A stretch of 64,000 nucleotides of DNA from Mariniphaga sp. (GTDB lineage: Bacteria; Bacteroidota; Bacteroidia; Bacteroidales; Prolixibacteraceae): contig JAGXGA010000055.1 of assembly GCA_024636975.1 (NCBI GenBank), positions 186,001 through 250,000 of the forward strand, in the 5' to 3' direction. The translations under genes and the position numbers were made by a program. Positions within the stretch are counted from its first letter, which is position 1. Each line of letters opens with the position of its first letter. The notes beneath the pieces are model-generated. The model was not told the origin of the DNA. It was given only the letters and a program-made list of their open reading frames with translations, and made no database searches. Below are positions 1 through 9,703 of the stretch, one piece after another.

Positions 1-383
1 ACACACTTTCCTTCTTCGCGGAAATCGATTTTGTCGGAAATCGATTTCATAATAAAAATACCCCTGCCTGTTTCATTTTTAATATTTTCTTTCATAGTAG
101 GATCGGAAACTTCATTATAATTAAATCCATCTCCTTCATCGGTAACAGTAATATATAATTCCTTATGATGACAGGATACTTCAATAGTAACTTTTTTTCC
201 TTCTTCATTCTTATTACCGTGTTCAATTGAATTAATCACAGCTTCAGAAACACATAACAACACTTTATGGAACCATTCCTGAGGAAGCTCCTCCTCTTTA
301 AACAGAAGTCTGAGAAAATTTTCAACCTGTGCTAATTCTTTCTTATCAGATTGTAAAACCAGTATTTGCGGGTAATTTTTCAT
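1..383 (-). CDS. Anti-sigma-type ATP-binding regulator (RsbW/SpoIIAB-like), C-terminus outside window
   Basis: A GHKL-fold protein of the serine kinase/anti-sigma type, expected to act in the cytoplasm on an anti-sigma antagonist or a sigma factor. The ATG is at 383 and the frame stays open to base 1, so about 127 N-terminal residues are visible. The ATP-binding boxes are clear: N-box EAVINSIEHGN (residues 47-57), G1 box DEGDGFN (82-88) and G2 box ETGRGIFIM (104-112). The gene starts 2 bp after the stop of the DUF4175 gene on the same strand, so the two are probably co-transcribed. The family is secure from the motifs; the partner protein is not visible. Confidence 0.9.
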   Translation of the reverse strand, partial: MKNYPQILVLQSDKKELAQVENFLRLLFKEEELPQEWFHKVLLCVSEAVINSIEHGNKNEEGKKVTIEVSCHHKELYITVTDEGDGFNYNEVSDPTMKENIKNETGRGIFIMKSISDKIDFREEGKC

Positions 384-385
384 CC

Positions 386-3300
386 TTATTTATTTTGGAT
401 GTTGTTTAAATATTGCTTGTATTTGTTATTATAGAAATTATTTAATTTATGTGAATTACGATTTAAATATTCCAGGGTAGAATTATTCTTCTGCTGATAT
501 TCAAAAAACTCCACAGGATTACTATAAAAATCATCAGCACTTTTACTTTCTCTTTCATCTTCAAATTCACGTTCCATTTCTGCTTTCTCTGCTTCGAGCA
601 AGCGTGTTGTAATAAGATTCTGCCGGGCAATCATTTGCGAATTTACATTTTTATTCATCAACTGCCTGCGATTCTGTTCCAGAATATCATCAATCTGCTG
701 CAGCGCCTTCTTTGCTTCACTGCCTACACCACCAGTATTCATAAGTTCCCGTAGCATCTGCTGCATCATTTCATGCTGCATCAGTGACTGGCCCAACTGC
801 TGATTCATGTTTTGCTGGTTTCCGTTTTTCATTTGCTCAATCATTTGCTGCAATTGTTCCTTTAAGCTTTCCGATTGCTCCTTGAGCAGATTCATCCCTG
901 GCTTTCCCTGCCCCGGATTATCGCTTTCCTGATCACCAGGTTTTGCGTTTGCCATCTGTTGTTCCAGATTGTCGAGTGCTTCATTTAATAAAAGTGCCAG
1001 GTTATTTGTGGCAGTCATTACAAATTGCTGACTAACACGTGCATTTGGATACAATCCTTCACCCATTTCATCAATTGCTTTATTAAGATTAAGCTCAATG
1101 TTTAGCAACTCATTGCTAATCATATTATTAATATGAGGAGTACGTTTTGCAAGCGCATAGAGTGAGTCTTTTACAATCTGACTTTGGTCACTTATACGTT
1201 TCTGTACACGGTTCAATTCGTTAAGAGAAGGATCAATCGTATGGATACCTGATAATTCATTTAGCACTTTCTCCTGTTCAAATGAAAGATAAACCAGGTT
1301 ACTAAGTATTTGTTTCAGGTTTTGAATGTTCTCCATATTTTGTTTTGTAGTGTTCGAATCAAGCATCTGCTGCATGGCAAAGGCAGTATTTTTCATTTTT
1401 TCGGAAGTTTCTTTCATGTCGGAACCAGCTTTCTTTTGATTTTTCTGTTTCAATGCATCTTTACTGTCTTCCATACTTTTCTGAATATCCTCGAACTCTT
1501 CACTAAAATCATCGAAATTCATTTGTTCTTTCAACTCCTCATTTAACTGAAGAGCATCGTTTATCTGATCTTGCAAATTATTTAATTCCTGCTCATTCTG
1601 TTCCTGTTGTTGCCCTACTTCTTCAAAATCCGACTGTTCATTTATATCTTCAGCCATTTTTTCTTCCACAGCCGCCATACGGCTCAACTCATCAATTACA
1701 TCCTGAAGTTTCTGTTCAACTTTCATTTTCCTCAGCATTTCAAGGTTCCTGTCGAGTTGCTTCTGCAGGTCTTCATAGGTAAAATCCATTTTTTCAGTAA
1801 GTTGGTTAAGCATTTTACTGTCAAATTCTTCAGCAAGCTTTTGAAACTCCTCCAACAATTCCTTTAACTCATCAGTAAAAACTTCTTCAAGTAATTCTTC
1901 TATTTGTTTTTGCTTTTCAACTATATCCTGATTCTGCTCATTGAAAGAGTTCATATAGTTATTCAGCTGTTCGTTGTCCTTTTTGATTTTTTCGTAAAGT
2001 TGCTCCAGCTGGTCCTGCTTTGATAGCACTTCATTCACCATCTGAGTCTTTTCCCAGTCAGATACATTGGTATCCATATTCTTTAACCGAAGATTCTGTA
2101 AATCGTTTTGAATCTCCTTAGCCAGCTTTTCACTTTGTTGCAGCATATCCTCCAACTTATTGAACTGATCATTTTCGCTTTGGGCTACTTCCTGTCTGCT
2201 GGGAACATTAAACGTGAAATTATCGGATGTAGTGGTTTTATAATTATTAATGACATCATTGTCGGTAACTGAAAAATAATAGGAGATTGTACCTGTTGAC
2301 AAGCCCAAATCAGCGAAATCGAAACTGAAATAAAAATCCTGATCGGTTAAATTCCTTGTGAATGGAATTGAAACTGCAGAATCAGCATTGTTAATATTGT
2401 AATGAAATTTCAATGAAGAAAAACCATAATCATCACCTATTGATCCTTTAAAAAAGAATCTTGACATTTTCAATGAATCCTGCAACCTTACAAGATTTAT
2501 TTCAGGATACAGGTCAGGAATAACTTCCACAGAATAAGAAAGCGCTAAATCAGGCTCAGTAAGGTCATTTTTAATATATACATGATAACCAGCAGATTTA
2601 AAAAATGAATGTTCTACGTGAAACGCTTTATCATTTTTCTGTCCGCCAATTACGATTGAATCTGCCATATTAAGATAAAGCGTATCAATATCAATACCTT
2701 TAAAATTCCATTCCACTTTTGTTCCATTAGGAACCTGAAGATCACCTGTATTTTCGAAATTTTGAACAGCAAGACCAGTATAGGAAGGAGGTGTAACTGT
2801 AACATCGAAATGATTTATACCCGGTTTAGGCAGCAACTGCAGAGCATAAACCTCTGAGTTGTACTTTAAATCAGTAAAATAAAAGTTAACCGGATTAATT
2901 ACAGAAGCCATTTCAAATTCAAAATTACCGGGCCCGGTATTCTTCATCAGGTAATTATTCCCTTCTATATTTATATATATAATTTCGGGAATTTCATTTC
3001 CCCTTGATTCCATACTAATTTTAAAAGCTTCACCTTTTGTTGCCTTCAAATCGTTATTCAGCAGATGAAAGCTATATGGAGCAGGTTTTACAAATTGGGT
3101 ATTATAATGTATAATACGGTTGGGTGCAGTTGTAAATATCGATTTATTCATACCAAAAACAACGGCAGTGATAAGCACACTTGCCAAAAAATAAAGCATT
3201 ATCAGCTTTAGATTTTTGTATTGCACTGCCTGTCTGAAATCGAAAACACTTAGTTCATCAATTTTCTGATCAATACTGGCAAATACGATTTCCCTTGATG

Positions 3301-3667
3301 CAGTTGATTCTCTTATTTCTGATAACTCAATAACATTTAATAGTTTATCTTTAATCTCAGCAAAATGTTTTTGAATTATAACCGAACTCATTTTTAAATC
3401 AATCGGCTTTAACAAATGAAATAACTTAAATAACGGGATTAAGATAAACTGAACGGAAAGCAGTCCTCCAAATAATATAAAACCGAAGAAAAGAACTTTC
3501 CTGATTTCAGAAGAGAGATAAACAAAGTATTCAATTACTGAAAAAACAGTAAATAATGCCAGCAAAAGAAAAAATGTAATTATAATTCCTTTCAGAAGTT
3601 TATATGAGTAGTACCTGGACTTAAAGCGATTAAGCTTATTAACAAGTATTTTAAAATTTTTCGTCAT
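386..3667 (-). CDS. DUF4175 family membrane protein with long coiled coil
   Basis: A 1093-residue protein of the DUF4175 type found in Bacteroidota; its biochemical role is unknown. Two adjacent hydrophobic segments lie at about residues 25-53 and 58-83 and a third at about 155-173. A beta-rich, probably extracytoplasmic region follows to about residue 490. Then comes a very long Gln/Glu/Lys-rich coiled coil (about 500-1000) with a low-complexity Q/N/M stretch near 930-970, and a charged tail. The length and order match full-length family members. The gene begins an operon with the downstream anti-sigma-type ATPase, suggesting a link to envelope sensing or signalling, which is inference only. 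Confidence 0.85.
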   Translation of the reverse strand: MTKNFKILVNKLNRFKSRYYSYKLLKGIIITFFLLLALFTVFSVIEYFVYLSSEIRKVLFFGFILFGGLLSVQFILIPLFKLFHLLKPIDLKMSSVIIQKHFAEIKDKLLNVIELSEIRESTASREIVFASIDQKIDELSVFDFRQAVQYKNLKLIMLYFLASVLITAVVFGMNKSIFTTAPNRIIHYNTQFVKPAPYSFHLLNNDLKATKGEAFKISMESRGNEIPEIIYINIEGNNYLMKNTGPGNFEFEMASVINPVNFYFTDLKYNSEVYALQLLPKPGINHFDVTVTPPSYTGLAVQNFENTGDLQVPNGTKVEWNFKGIDIDTLYLNMADSIVIGGQKNDKAFHVEHSFFKSAGYHVYIKNDLTEPDLALSYSVEVIPDLYPEINLVRLQDSLKMSRFFFKGSIGDDYGFSSLKFHYNINNADSAVSIPFTRNLTDQDFYFSFDFADLGLSTGTISYYFSVTDNDVINNYKTTTSDNFTFNVPSRQEVAQSENDQFNKLEDMLQQSEKLAKEIQNDLQNLRLKNMDTNVSDWEKTQMVNEVLSKQDQLEQLYEKIKKDNEQLNNYMNSFNEQNQDIVEKQKQIEELLEEVFTDELKELLEEFQKLAEEFDSKMLNQLTEKMDFTYEDLQKQLDRNLEMLRKMKVEQKLQDVIDELSRMAAVEEKMAEDINEQSDFEEVGQQQEQNEQELNNLQDQINDALQLNEELKEQMNFDDFSEEFEDIQKSMEDSKDALKQKNQKKAGSDMKETSEKMKNTAFAMQQMLDSNTTKQNMENIQNLKQILSNLVYLSFEQEKVLNELSGIHTIDPSLNELNRVQKRISDQSQIVKDSLYALAKRTPHINNMISNELLNIELNLNKAIDEMGEGLYPNARVSQQFVMTATNNLALLLNEALDNLEQQMANAKPGDQESDNPGQGKPGMNLLKEQSESLKEQLQQMIEQMKNGNQQNMNQQLGQSLMQHEMMQQMLRELMNTGGVGSEAKKALQQIDDILEQNRRQLMNKNVNSQMIARQNLITTRLLEAEKAEMEREFEDERESKSADDFYSNPVEFFEYQQKNNSTLEYLNRNSHKLNNFYNNKYKQYLNNIQNK

Positions 3668-4104
3668 CTTATTCTTAAAATGTTTTCCTACAGCTTATTA
3701 TAAAAACTGTAATATGTTCATAAATGTTTAAAAAACATATGAAAAAACAAAAATAATCTTTTACATTAACATTTTGATTTATCAGTTTTTAAAAATTATA
3801 ATGAAATTTTCGGAACTGAAAAATTTAATAACACAAAAGTTCACGTCTTCTTTACACATGTTATTCACAAGTGGAAAAACCTTAAAATAAGATCCTATGG
3901 ATATAAACACATGTTAGCAAAAAAAATTATGACCTTGAATTTAAATCAATTAATAAATTTGTTGATGTTAGTATTTTGGTAGTTTTGCAGTGAAAGGTGT
4001 TGTATTAAAAAGTGATAAAATATAATTAACAGTTATTAACAGGCTATAATCATTTGCATTATATTTTATTTTTAAATTAAAGAATATATATAAAGAATAG
4101 AATA
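3668..4104. other. AT-rich divergent intergenic region with DnaA-box-like site
   Basis: 437 bp separate the minus-strand DUF4175 gene from the plus-strand response regulator, and I see no coding frame. The region is very AT-rich. It contains one exact TTATNCACA match (TTATTCACA, 3861-3869), a weaker reverse-strand TTTTCCACT close by (about 3870-3878), and a direct repeat of ACACATGTTA at 3854-3863 and 3907-3916. It also carries the promoter at 3958-3987. A replication-origin role is possible but unsupported by skew data. Confidence 0.4.
3958..3987 (+). promoter_or_regulatory. Bacteroidota-type promoter of the response regulator-ruvB operon
   Basis: TTTG at 3958-3961, an 18-bp spacer and TAGTTTTG at 3980-3987 match the Bacteroidota vegetative -33/-7 elements (TTTG and TAnnTTTG) in both sequence and approximate spacing. 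Transcription would start near 3993, giving a leader of about 110 nt before the GTG start. This is the best two-element match in the window. Confidence 0.6.
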
Positions 4105-4485
4105 GTGTTAAGAATACTTTTGGTAGAAGACAATATACTTAATCAAAAAGTGGTAAGCTTCCATTTAAAAAAGGTTAATTACGATATTACATGCGTTAAT
4201 AACTGGCGTGAAGCAATGGAGGAAGTGAAAAATAAGCCGCCCGATCTGATACTGATGGATATAATGCTTCCAGAAAAAAATGGGTTCGAAATTACTTCAG
4301 AAATCAGAGAGTATGAAGAAAGTTCGGGTAAGGATAATAAAATTCCCATTGTGGCCCTTACTGCAAATACTCTTGATAACGACAAGGATAAATGCATTGA
4401 GGCAGGCATGAATGATTATTTACCCAAACCTTTTACTCCCGGAGAGCTGTATGCAGTTATTGAGCAATTTATTGGAAAACATTGA
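4105..4485 (+). CDS. Single-domain response regulator (CheY-like)
   Basis: A 126-residue stand-alone receiver domain with no output domain. The acidic pocket (LLVEDN, residues 5-10), phospho-acceptor D52 in LILMDIMLP, switch T86 (VALTAN) and K108 (LPKPF) are all present, so it should be phosphorylatable. The start is GTG at 4105; the frame is closed by a TAA at 4078-4080 and no ATG lies between. Its last 4 bases overlap the start of ruvB in an ATGA arrangement, implying translational coupling. No histidine kinase is nearby, so its partner is unknown. Confidence 0.92.
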   Translation: MLRILLVEDNILNQKVVSFHLKKVNYDITCVNNWREAMEEVKNKPPDLILMDIMLPEKNGFEITSEIREYEESSGKDNKIPIVALTANTLDNDKDKCIEAGMNDYLPKPFTPGELYAVIEQFIGKH

Positions 4486-5516
4486 TGAGCGACGATTTGG
4501 ACATCAGAGGCAGTAATTTTCCGGATACCGAAAGGGAATTTGATCAAAAGCTCCGGCCCCTGCAATTCAACGATTTTAGGGGACAGAAGCAAATTGTTGA
4601 AAACCTGGAAATTTTTGTAAAGGCAGCTTCTATGCGAAATGAAGCGCTTGATCATGTTTTATTGCATGGCCCGCCTGGGTTGGGTAAAACCACTTTATCA
4701 CACATTATTGCAAATGAACTGGGGGTAGGCATTAAAATTACTTCAGGTCCTGTATTGGATAAACCAGGCGATCTTGCCGGGTTGCTTACCAATCTCGAAG
4801 AAAAGGATGTGCTTTTTATAGATGAAATACACCGGTTATCTCCTGTAGTTGAAGAATACCTCTACTCAGCAATGGAAGATTACCGGATAGATATCATGAT
4901 TGATAAAGGACCCTCTGCACGGTCAATCCAACTTGAACTGAACCCATTTACCCTTATAGGCGCCACAACACGTTCAGGGTTGCTTACATCGCCTCTCAGG
5001 GCTCGTTTTGGTATCAACTCACACCTTGAATATTACGATAACGAAATTTTAAAAGGAATAGCTGAACGTTCGGCCCGGATTCTTGGGGTAAAAATTTCAG
5101 CTGATGCAGCAGCTGAAATTGCAGGCAGAAGCAGGGGCACGCCGCGTATTGTAAATTCGCTCTTACGGAGGGTACGCGATTTTGCCCAGGTGAAGGGAAC
5201 CGGTAAAATTGACATTGAAATTACAAGGATTGCACTCCAGGCGATGAATATCGATAAACACGGTCTCGATGAAATGGATAATCGAATACTCCTTTGTATT
5301 ATCGATAAATTTAAAGGGGGACCAGTAGGAATTTCAACAATAGCAACTGCAGTTGGGGAAGACAGTGGAACAATTGAGGAGGTTTACGAACCATTTCTAA
5401 TTAAGGAAGGATTTATTAAACGTACACCCCGGGGCAGGGAAGCAACAGATTGGGCATACAAACACCTTGGAAGAATAAATTATGGCGGACCAAAAGAAGG
5501 TCCAACCTTATTTTGA
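4482..5516 (+). CDS. ruvB: Holliday junction branch migration helicase RuvB
   Basis: AAA+ motor of the RuvAB complex, which drives branch migration of Holliday junctions in recombinational repair. All family landmarks are visible in the 344 residues: Walker A GPPGLGKT (63-70), Walker B LFIDEIH (111-117), sensor 1 and arginine-finger region ([18 protein letters not shown], about residues 160-180) and the C-terminal winged helix ending [16 protein letters not shown]. The start is ATGATG, so either Met is possible. Cotranscription with a CheY-like regulator is unusual in the bacteria I know best. Its 3' end overlaps the convergent cyclase gene by 9 bp. Confidence 0.98.
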   Translation: MMSDDLDIRGSNFPDTEREFDQKLRPLQFNDFRGQKQIVENLEIFVKAASMRNEALDHVLLHGPPGLGKTTLSHIIANELGVGIKITSGPVLDKPGDLAGLLTNLEEKDVLFIDEIHRLSPVVEEYLYSAMEDYRIDIMIDKGPSARSIQLELNPFTLIGATTRSGLLTSPLRARFGINSHLEYYDNEILKGIAERSARILGVKISADAAAEIAGRSRGTPRIVNSLLRRVRDFAQVKGTGKIDIEITRIALQAMNIDKHGLDEMDNRILLCIIDKFKGGPVGISTIATAVGEDSGTIEEVYEPFLIKEGFIKRTPRGREATDWAYKHLGRINYGGPKEGPTLF

Positions 5517-6581
5517 TTCTACCAGTTCAATTTCAAATATCCGGGGCCACCATTTGCCTGTGATTAAATAACGACCTGAGTTGCTATCGTAGGCTATTCC
5601 GTTTAAATAGTCAATGGTATCGGCTGGATTGGTGTACATATTTAATATACCATCCATGTTTACCTGTGAAAGCACTTTACCTGTTTCAGGATCAATCTGG
5701 ACTATCATATTGGTGGTATAGACATTGGCAAATATGGTTTCCCTTATGTATTCCAGTTCGTTTAAATTATTGATAAGACCCAGGTTATTTGCTACATCTA
5801 CTCTTTTAACTTCTGAATAATCAGAAGGATCAAGCCATATTAATTCATGGGTTCCATTGCTCATTATTAAATATTGGCCATCGTTTGTTAAGCCCCAGCC
5901 TTCTTTTGATTTGTAAGTGAAACTGTCAATTATAGCAAAATCATCTAAATTGTATACAAAACCTTTTTGAGCACGGTAGGTAAGTTGATATACCTTGTCG
6001 TTGAGTATGGTAATGCCTTCACCAAAATATTTCACATCAAGCAAATGTTGCATAACCGGTTTTCCGGTTTGCAGATTTACTTTAAACAATCCCGATTTGC
6101 CATGTTCACCTGTTCCTTCATATAAGTATCCATCATGAAATTCCAGACCCTGTGTATAAAACCCTTCATTATGAGGATAATCCCTTATAGTAGTATAGGT
6201 AAATTTTTTAGGCTCTAAATCTGAAAGTACTGTAAATGGTGATGTTCGTGTATTGCTAACGTTATCGGTTTTAGTAGCAATTACATGAAAGTTATTGTTA
6301 CCCAGTTTATCCAGCTTAATTCCATCAACTGTAAAATCCAAACTCTTACTTTCCTCCAGTAAGTTACCGTTTAAGTACAATTTAATATTGTCAATTTCCC
6401 CGTTTCTGAGTTTTGTTTCTACTTTAACTGCGACAGTGGTTCCATAAATATAATTTCTTGCAGCCGGCAATATGCTGATATTGCTTACAGGTTTTCGTGA
6501 ACGCCTTGGTTGATTTGAACACGAATATGAAGCTGCAACTACAATTAAAAGTAATAGCAACAGAGAAAAGATTTTTTTCAT
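5508..6581 (-). CDS. Glutaminyl-peptide cyclotransferase (type I) lipoprotein
   Basis: Likely converts N-terminal glutamine of exported proteins to pyroglutamate. The C-terminal ~250 residues carry the plant/bacterial five-bladed-propeller cyclase signatures: [28 protein letters not shown] and YLNGIAYD. I choose ATG 6581 because it gives a canonical lipoprotein signal ([10 protein letters not shown]... ASYSC, Cys21); the frame upstream adds 15 unlikely residues. Between the lipobox and the propeller lies an Ig-like segment (about residues 45-115). The length of 357 residues fits the Bacteroidota version. It is convergent with ruvB and probably monocistronic. Confidence 0.88.
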   Translation of the reverse strand: MKKIFSLLLLLLIVVAASYSCSNQPRRSRKPVSNISILPAARNYIYGTTVAVKVETKLRNGEIDNIKLYLNGNLLEESKSLDFTVDGIKLDKLGNNNFHVIATKTDNVSNTRTSPFTVLSDLEPKKFTYTTIRDYPHNEGFYTQGLEFHDGYLYEGTGEHGKSGLFKVNLQTGKPVMQHLLDVKYFGEGITILNDKVYQLTYRAQKGFVYNLDDFAIIDSFTYKSKEGWGLTNDGQYLIMSNGTHELIWLDPSDYSEVKRVDVANNLGLINNLNELEYIRETIFANVYTTNMIVQIDPETGKVLSQVNMDGILNMYTNPADTIDYLNGIAYDSNSGRYLITGKWWPRIFEIELVESK

Positions 6582-6782
6582 CTTATATAAAATATTTATT
6601 TTCATTGAACTAAGATAGAATATCAATAGGTTTTTAATAAAGATAAATATAAAAAGTTTTTAAGCCTTTTACATTTTTAGAAGTGCCAAATTGTAACACG
6701 CGCTGAATATAAAAGTTTTTGTTCTAAAATTAATTAAATTGATGAACTGATCTGACGTTTCGTTCCTAAAGCAAATCAATAC

Positions 6783-6790
6783 TATATTTG
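6783..6790 (+). promoter_or_regulatory. -7 promoter element (TATATTTG) of the flippase gene
   Basis: An exact TAnnTTTG match placing transcription start near 6797, about 13 nt before the TTG start codon of the flippase. It supports the TTG because more upstream starts would not be transcribed. No clear TTTG is seen at -33. Confidence 0.5.
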
Positions 6791-6809
6791 TCGGAAATTT
6801 TTACGACTA

Positions 6810-8294
6810 TTGAATCCTTTTAAAAAATTAGCAGGCGACACTGCCATTTATGGCATCAGCAGTATTGTAGGCCGGTTCTTAAACTGGGGACTGGCTCCTT
6901 ATTATACTTTTGTTTTTATTGCTGAAGAGTTCGCAGTGGTTACAAATTTGTATGCCTATGTTGCATTTTTTCTGGTATTGCTAACTTACGGCATGGAGAC
7001 TGCATATTTCAGGTATGCTTCAAAAAGTAAAAATCCGGAAGAAGTTTATTCCACTTCGCTGATTTCTTTATTTTTCACATCCATACTGTTTGGTGTTCTT
7101 GTACTTTCTTTCAGTTCTTCCATTTCATCTTTTATCGGTTATCCCGATTATCCTCAATACATTGTATGGCTGGCAATTATATTGGCTATCGATGCATTAA
7201 CTGCTATTCCATTTGCCAGGCTCCGTTTGAATAACAGGCCAGTTAAATTTGCTACCATACGGATTATCAGCATTGCCTTTAACATAGGCTTTAATTTGTT
7301 TTTTCTTTCATTTGCTCCAAACTGGCTGGAGAATCATCCTGATTCGGTAATTCGATTGGTTTACTCACCTGAAATAGGGGTGGGATATGTTTTTATTTCC
7401 AATTTGCTCGCATCCCTCGTAACATTGCTGTTGCTTATACCTGAAATATTTAAGATTTCTTACGAGTTCAACAAGAAACTGCTGGCCACTATGCTTAATT
7501 ATGCATTGCCTGTTTTAATTGTAGGACTTGCTGGTATGGTGAATCAAAACATCGATAAAATTCTGATACCCTTTCTGGTCAGTGAAGATCAGAATCCGAT
7601 GTACCAATTAGGTGTATACGGTGCGAATTTTAAGCTTGCCGTTTTGATGAACATGTTCATACAGGCATTCCGTTATGCATTTGAACCATTTTTCTTTTCA
7701 CGTGGAACATCTGAAAATGATCCTAAGATTTATGCAACCGTAATGAATTACTTTGTAATATTTGGTCTGCTTATATTTTTGGGAATGGTATTTTATATCG
7801 ATCTGATTAAATTTATTATTGATCCGGAGTATCATGACGGACTTAAAGTAGTTCCAATTGTTTTGATGGGTAATTTATTCTTTGGAATTTATTTTGCCCT
7901 TTCACTGTGGTATAAGCTTAAGGATATGACCCGTTATGGTGCCTATATTGCCATAATAGGCGCTGTATTCTCCCTGTCACTTAATTTTATGCTGATTCCT
8001 GTTTGGGGATATATGGGATCAGCTGTAGCCGTTTTCTTCAGCTATTTTATTATGATGGTAATTTCCTATTTTTTAGGTAGGAAATTTTATCCAATCCCCT
8101 ATGATTTAAAAAGGATTGGTACCTATTTTTCTATTGCAATGGTTTTATTTATTGTCTCTGTTTTTACTTCTTCTCAACCTACTATGATAAAATATTCGGT
8201 TAATACTGTTCTATTAATGTTTTTTTTGTTTTCTGTATACAGAATGGAAAAAAATCAGCTCCGGCGTTTATTTAATCGAAAAATTATCAAATAG
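6810..8294 (+). CDS. Oligosaccharide flippase (Wzx-like, MOP superfamily)
   Basis: Polytopic inner-membrane transporter of 494 residues with about 14 hydrophobic segments, of the polysaccharide biosynthesis/MurJ-like type that flips lipid-linked saccharides across the membrane. The N-terminus MNPFKKLAGDTAIYGISSIV is characteristic of the Bacteroidota branch that commonly lies near dut and TPR genes, as here. The start is TTG at 6810, chosen from this conserved N-terminus and the promoter at 6783-6790. Substrate is not predictable from sequence; lipid II or a surface glycan are both possible. Confidence 0.88.
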   Translation: MNPFKKLAGDTAIYGISSIVGRFLNWGLAPYYTFVFIAEEFAVVTNLYAYVAFFLVLLTYGMETAYFRYASKSKNPEEVYSTSLISLFFTSILFGVLVLSFSSSISSFIGYPDYPQYIVWLAIILAIDALTAIPFARLRLNNRPVKFATIRIISIAFNIGFNLFFLSFAPNWLENHPDSVIRLVYSPEIGVGYVFISNLLASLVTLLLLIPEIFKISYEFNKKLLATMLNYALPVLIVGLAGMVNQNIDKILIPFLVSEDQNPMYQLGVYGANFKLAVLMNMFIQAFRYAFEPFFFSRGTSENDPKIYATVMNYFVIFGLLIFLGMVFYIDLIKFIIDPEYHDGLKVVPIVLMGNLFFGIYFALSLWYKLKDMTRYGAYIAIIGAVFSLSLNFMLIPVWGYMGSAVAVFFSYFIMMVISYFLGRKFYPIPYDLKRIGTYFSIAMVLFIVSVFTSSQPTMIKYSVNTVLLMFFLFSVYRMEKNQLRRLFNRKIIK

Positions 8295-8317
8295 ATGAAA
8301 TAAATATCAAATTGTAT

Positions 8318-8325
8318 TATTTTTG
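8318..8325 (+). promoter_or_regulatory. Possible -7 element (TATTTTTG) directly before rpiB
   Basis: Exact TAnnTTTG match ending 6 bp before the rpiB ATG at 8331. If used, the mRNA would be nearly leaderless. It may be a chance match in AT-rich sequence. Confidence 0.3.
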
Positions 8326-8330
8326 CCAAA

Positions 8331-8780
8331 ATGAAAGGACTAAGCAAAAAAACCATTGCTCTTGCCAGTGATCATGCAGGTTTTGAAAAGAAACAGGTAA
8401 TTATACGATTTTTAGAGGAGAATGGAATTTCGTATAAGGATTTTGGCTGTTATTCTGATGACAGCTGTGATTATCCCGATTACGCGCACGCTATAGCAGA
8501 ATCAATTGATTCAGGTGAATATGAAACCGGAATAACTTTTTGTGGCAGTGGACAGGGAATAAGCATTACAGCCAATAAACATCAGAATGTACGTTCGGGA
8601 CTATGCTGGAATACTGAAATAGGTACTTTGGCAAAAGAGCATAATAATGCAAATATTTGCGCTTTACCCGCACGATTTATTTCTGATGAAGAAGCAATTG
8701 CTATTGTAAAGGCTTTTTTAACTGCAGAATTCCAGGGAGGAAGACATACTGATAGAATTGCTAAAATTCCTTTGAAATGA
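8331..8780 (+). CDS. rpiB: Ribose-5-phosphate isomerase B
   Basis: Interconverts ribose 5-phosphate and ribulose 5-phosphate in the pentose phosphate pathway. The 149-residue protein has the RpiB/LacAB fold signatures: ALASDHAGFE near the N-terminus (phosphate binding), DYPDYA, the catalytic-cysteine loop TFCGSGQGISITANK and the LAKEHNNANICALPAR segment. The length is normal for RpiB. It starts 36 bp after the flippase and is followed by an Rrf2 regulator 48 bp on; whether these share a transcript is unclear. Confidence 0.96.
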   Translation: MKGLSKKTIALASDHAGFEKKQVIIRFLEENGISYKDFGCYSDDSCDYPDYAHAIAESIDSGEYETGITFCGSGQGISITANKHQNVRSGLCWNTEIGTLAKEHNNANICALPARFISDEEAIAIVKAFLTAEFQGGRHTDRIAKIPLK

Positions 8781-8828
8781 TGAAGATAAATTATTCATTT
8801 GTAAAGAAATAAATTAAAATTTCCTGAT

Positions 8829-9272
8829 ATGCTGTCTAATACATGTAAATATGCTCTGAGAGCGCTGATTTATCTGGCGAAGTTTTCTAAAGAAGAGCGA
8901 ATGATTGGAATCAAAAAGATTTCGGAAGATTTGAATCTTTCTTCCCCTTTTCTGGGAAAAATTTTGCAAAACCTTGTAAAACAAAAATTACTGGTATCAA
9001 CAAAAGGGCCAAATGGTGGATTTGCTTTGGCAAAAAATGCAGCTGATATTTCATTATGGGATATTGTTACAAGAGTTGACGGAGAAGATTTTTTTACAAA
9101 CTGTCTTATTCGTCTTGAACCTTGTAAAACCCACGACAGTTCGAAGCCACTTTGCCCGGTCCATGCTCAGTACGATAAACTTCGGACAGAAATCGCTAAT
9201 TTCTACCAGGGAACCAACCTTGAAATTGTTGGGAAGGACATAGAGAAATATGAAGACCTGGTTAAGCTTTAG
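8829..9272 (+). CDS. Rrf2 family transcriptional regulator with cluster-binding cysteines
   Basis: A 147-residue winged-helix regulator of the Rrf2/IscR/NsrR family. The N-terminal helix (MLSNTCKYALRALIYLA) and wing (KGPNGGFALAK) are typical. Three cysteines at 92, 99 and 109 are spaced like the Fe-S ligands of IscR and NsrR, so it probably senses Fe-S status, nitric oxide or oxygen. No Fe-S assembly genes are adjacent, so its regulon is likely elsewhere; hemW downstream is a 4Fe-4S protein and a possible target, by inference only. Confidence 0.92.
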   Translation: MLSNTCKYALRALIYLAKFSKEERMIGIKKISEDLNLSSPFLGKILQNLVKQKLLVSTKGPNGGFALAKNAADISLWDIVTRVDGEDFFTNCLIRLEPCKTHDSSKPLCPVHAQYDKLRTEIANFYQGTNLEIVGKDIEKYEDLVKL

Positions 9273-9286
9273 CTAGCCGGAGTTGA

Positions 9287-9670
9287 TTATATAAGTTTTT
9301 CCATTTTTGTACCTGATACAATAAAATGGAAAAACAATACTGCTGCCAGTATCCCTAAGCTGTTTGCAATGAAATCATAAAAATTGCTGCTTCTCGACGA
9401 CGAGACGATATGTTGTACAGTTTCAAGTAATGCAGAAAGAATAAAGGAAATCAAAGGTGCAATAACCAGATGATTGGTTTTTAATTTTTTAAACGGCACA
9501 AACAGTAGCAGGCAAAAAATGAAAAACAATCCGAAATGGACCAGCTTGTCGAAATGGGGTATCACCATGAATGGCTTCTTTGGCAGGTTATCAGCCGGGA
9601 TGAATAATCCGTAAAATATAATCAGCAACCAAATAATGGGCTTAACAAAAAACTTTGGCTTCATAAACAA
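9287..9670 (-). CDS. VanZ family small membrane protein
   Basis: A 127-residue protein with four hydrophobic helices and VanZ-like landmarks: PHFDKLVHFGLFF in the centre, then an E-x2-Q helix (LLETVQHIV) and the downstream R/D/N series (SSRSSNFYDFIANSLG). Members of this family are linked to glycopeptide resistance in enterococci, but most have no known function. It points against its neighbours between the Rrf2 regulator and hemW. A start at the third residue (MKPKFF) is equally plausible. Upstream on the minus strand, TTACTTTG (about 9688-9695) is a near match to the -7 element. Confidence 0.82.
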   Translation of the reverse strand: MFMKPKFFVKPIIWLLIIFYGLFIPADNLPKKPFMVIPHFDKLVHFGLFFIFCLLLFVPFKKLKTNHLVIAPLISFILSALLETVQHIVSSSRSSNFYDFIANSLGILAAVLFFHFIVSGTKMEKLI

Positions 9671-9703
9671 GTGAACTTTTAAAGGGGCAAAGTAACAAAA
9701 TCA

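Noticed and set aside
1310-1867. Plus-strand open frames opposite the DUF4175 coiled coil
   Set aside because: Antisense shadows of a Glu/Gln-rich reading frame, giving only Phe/Leu-rich nonsense.
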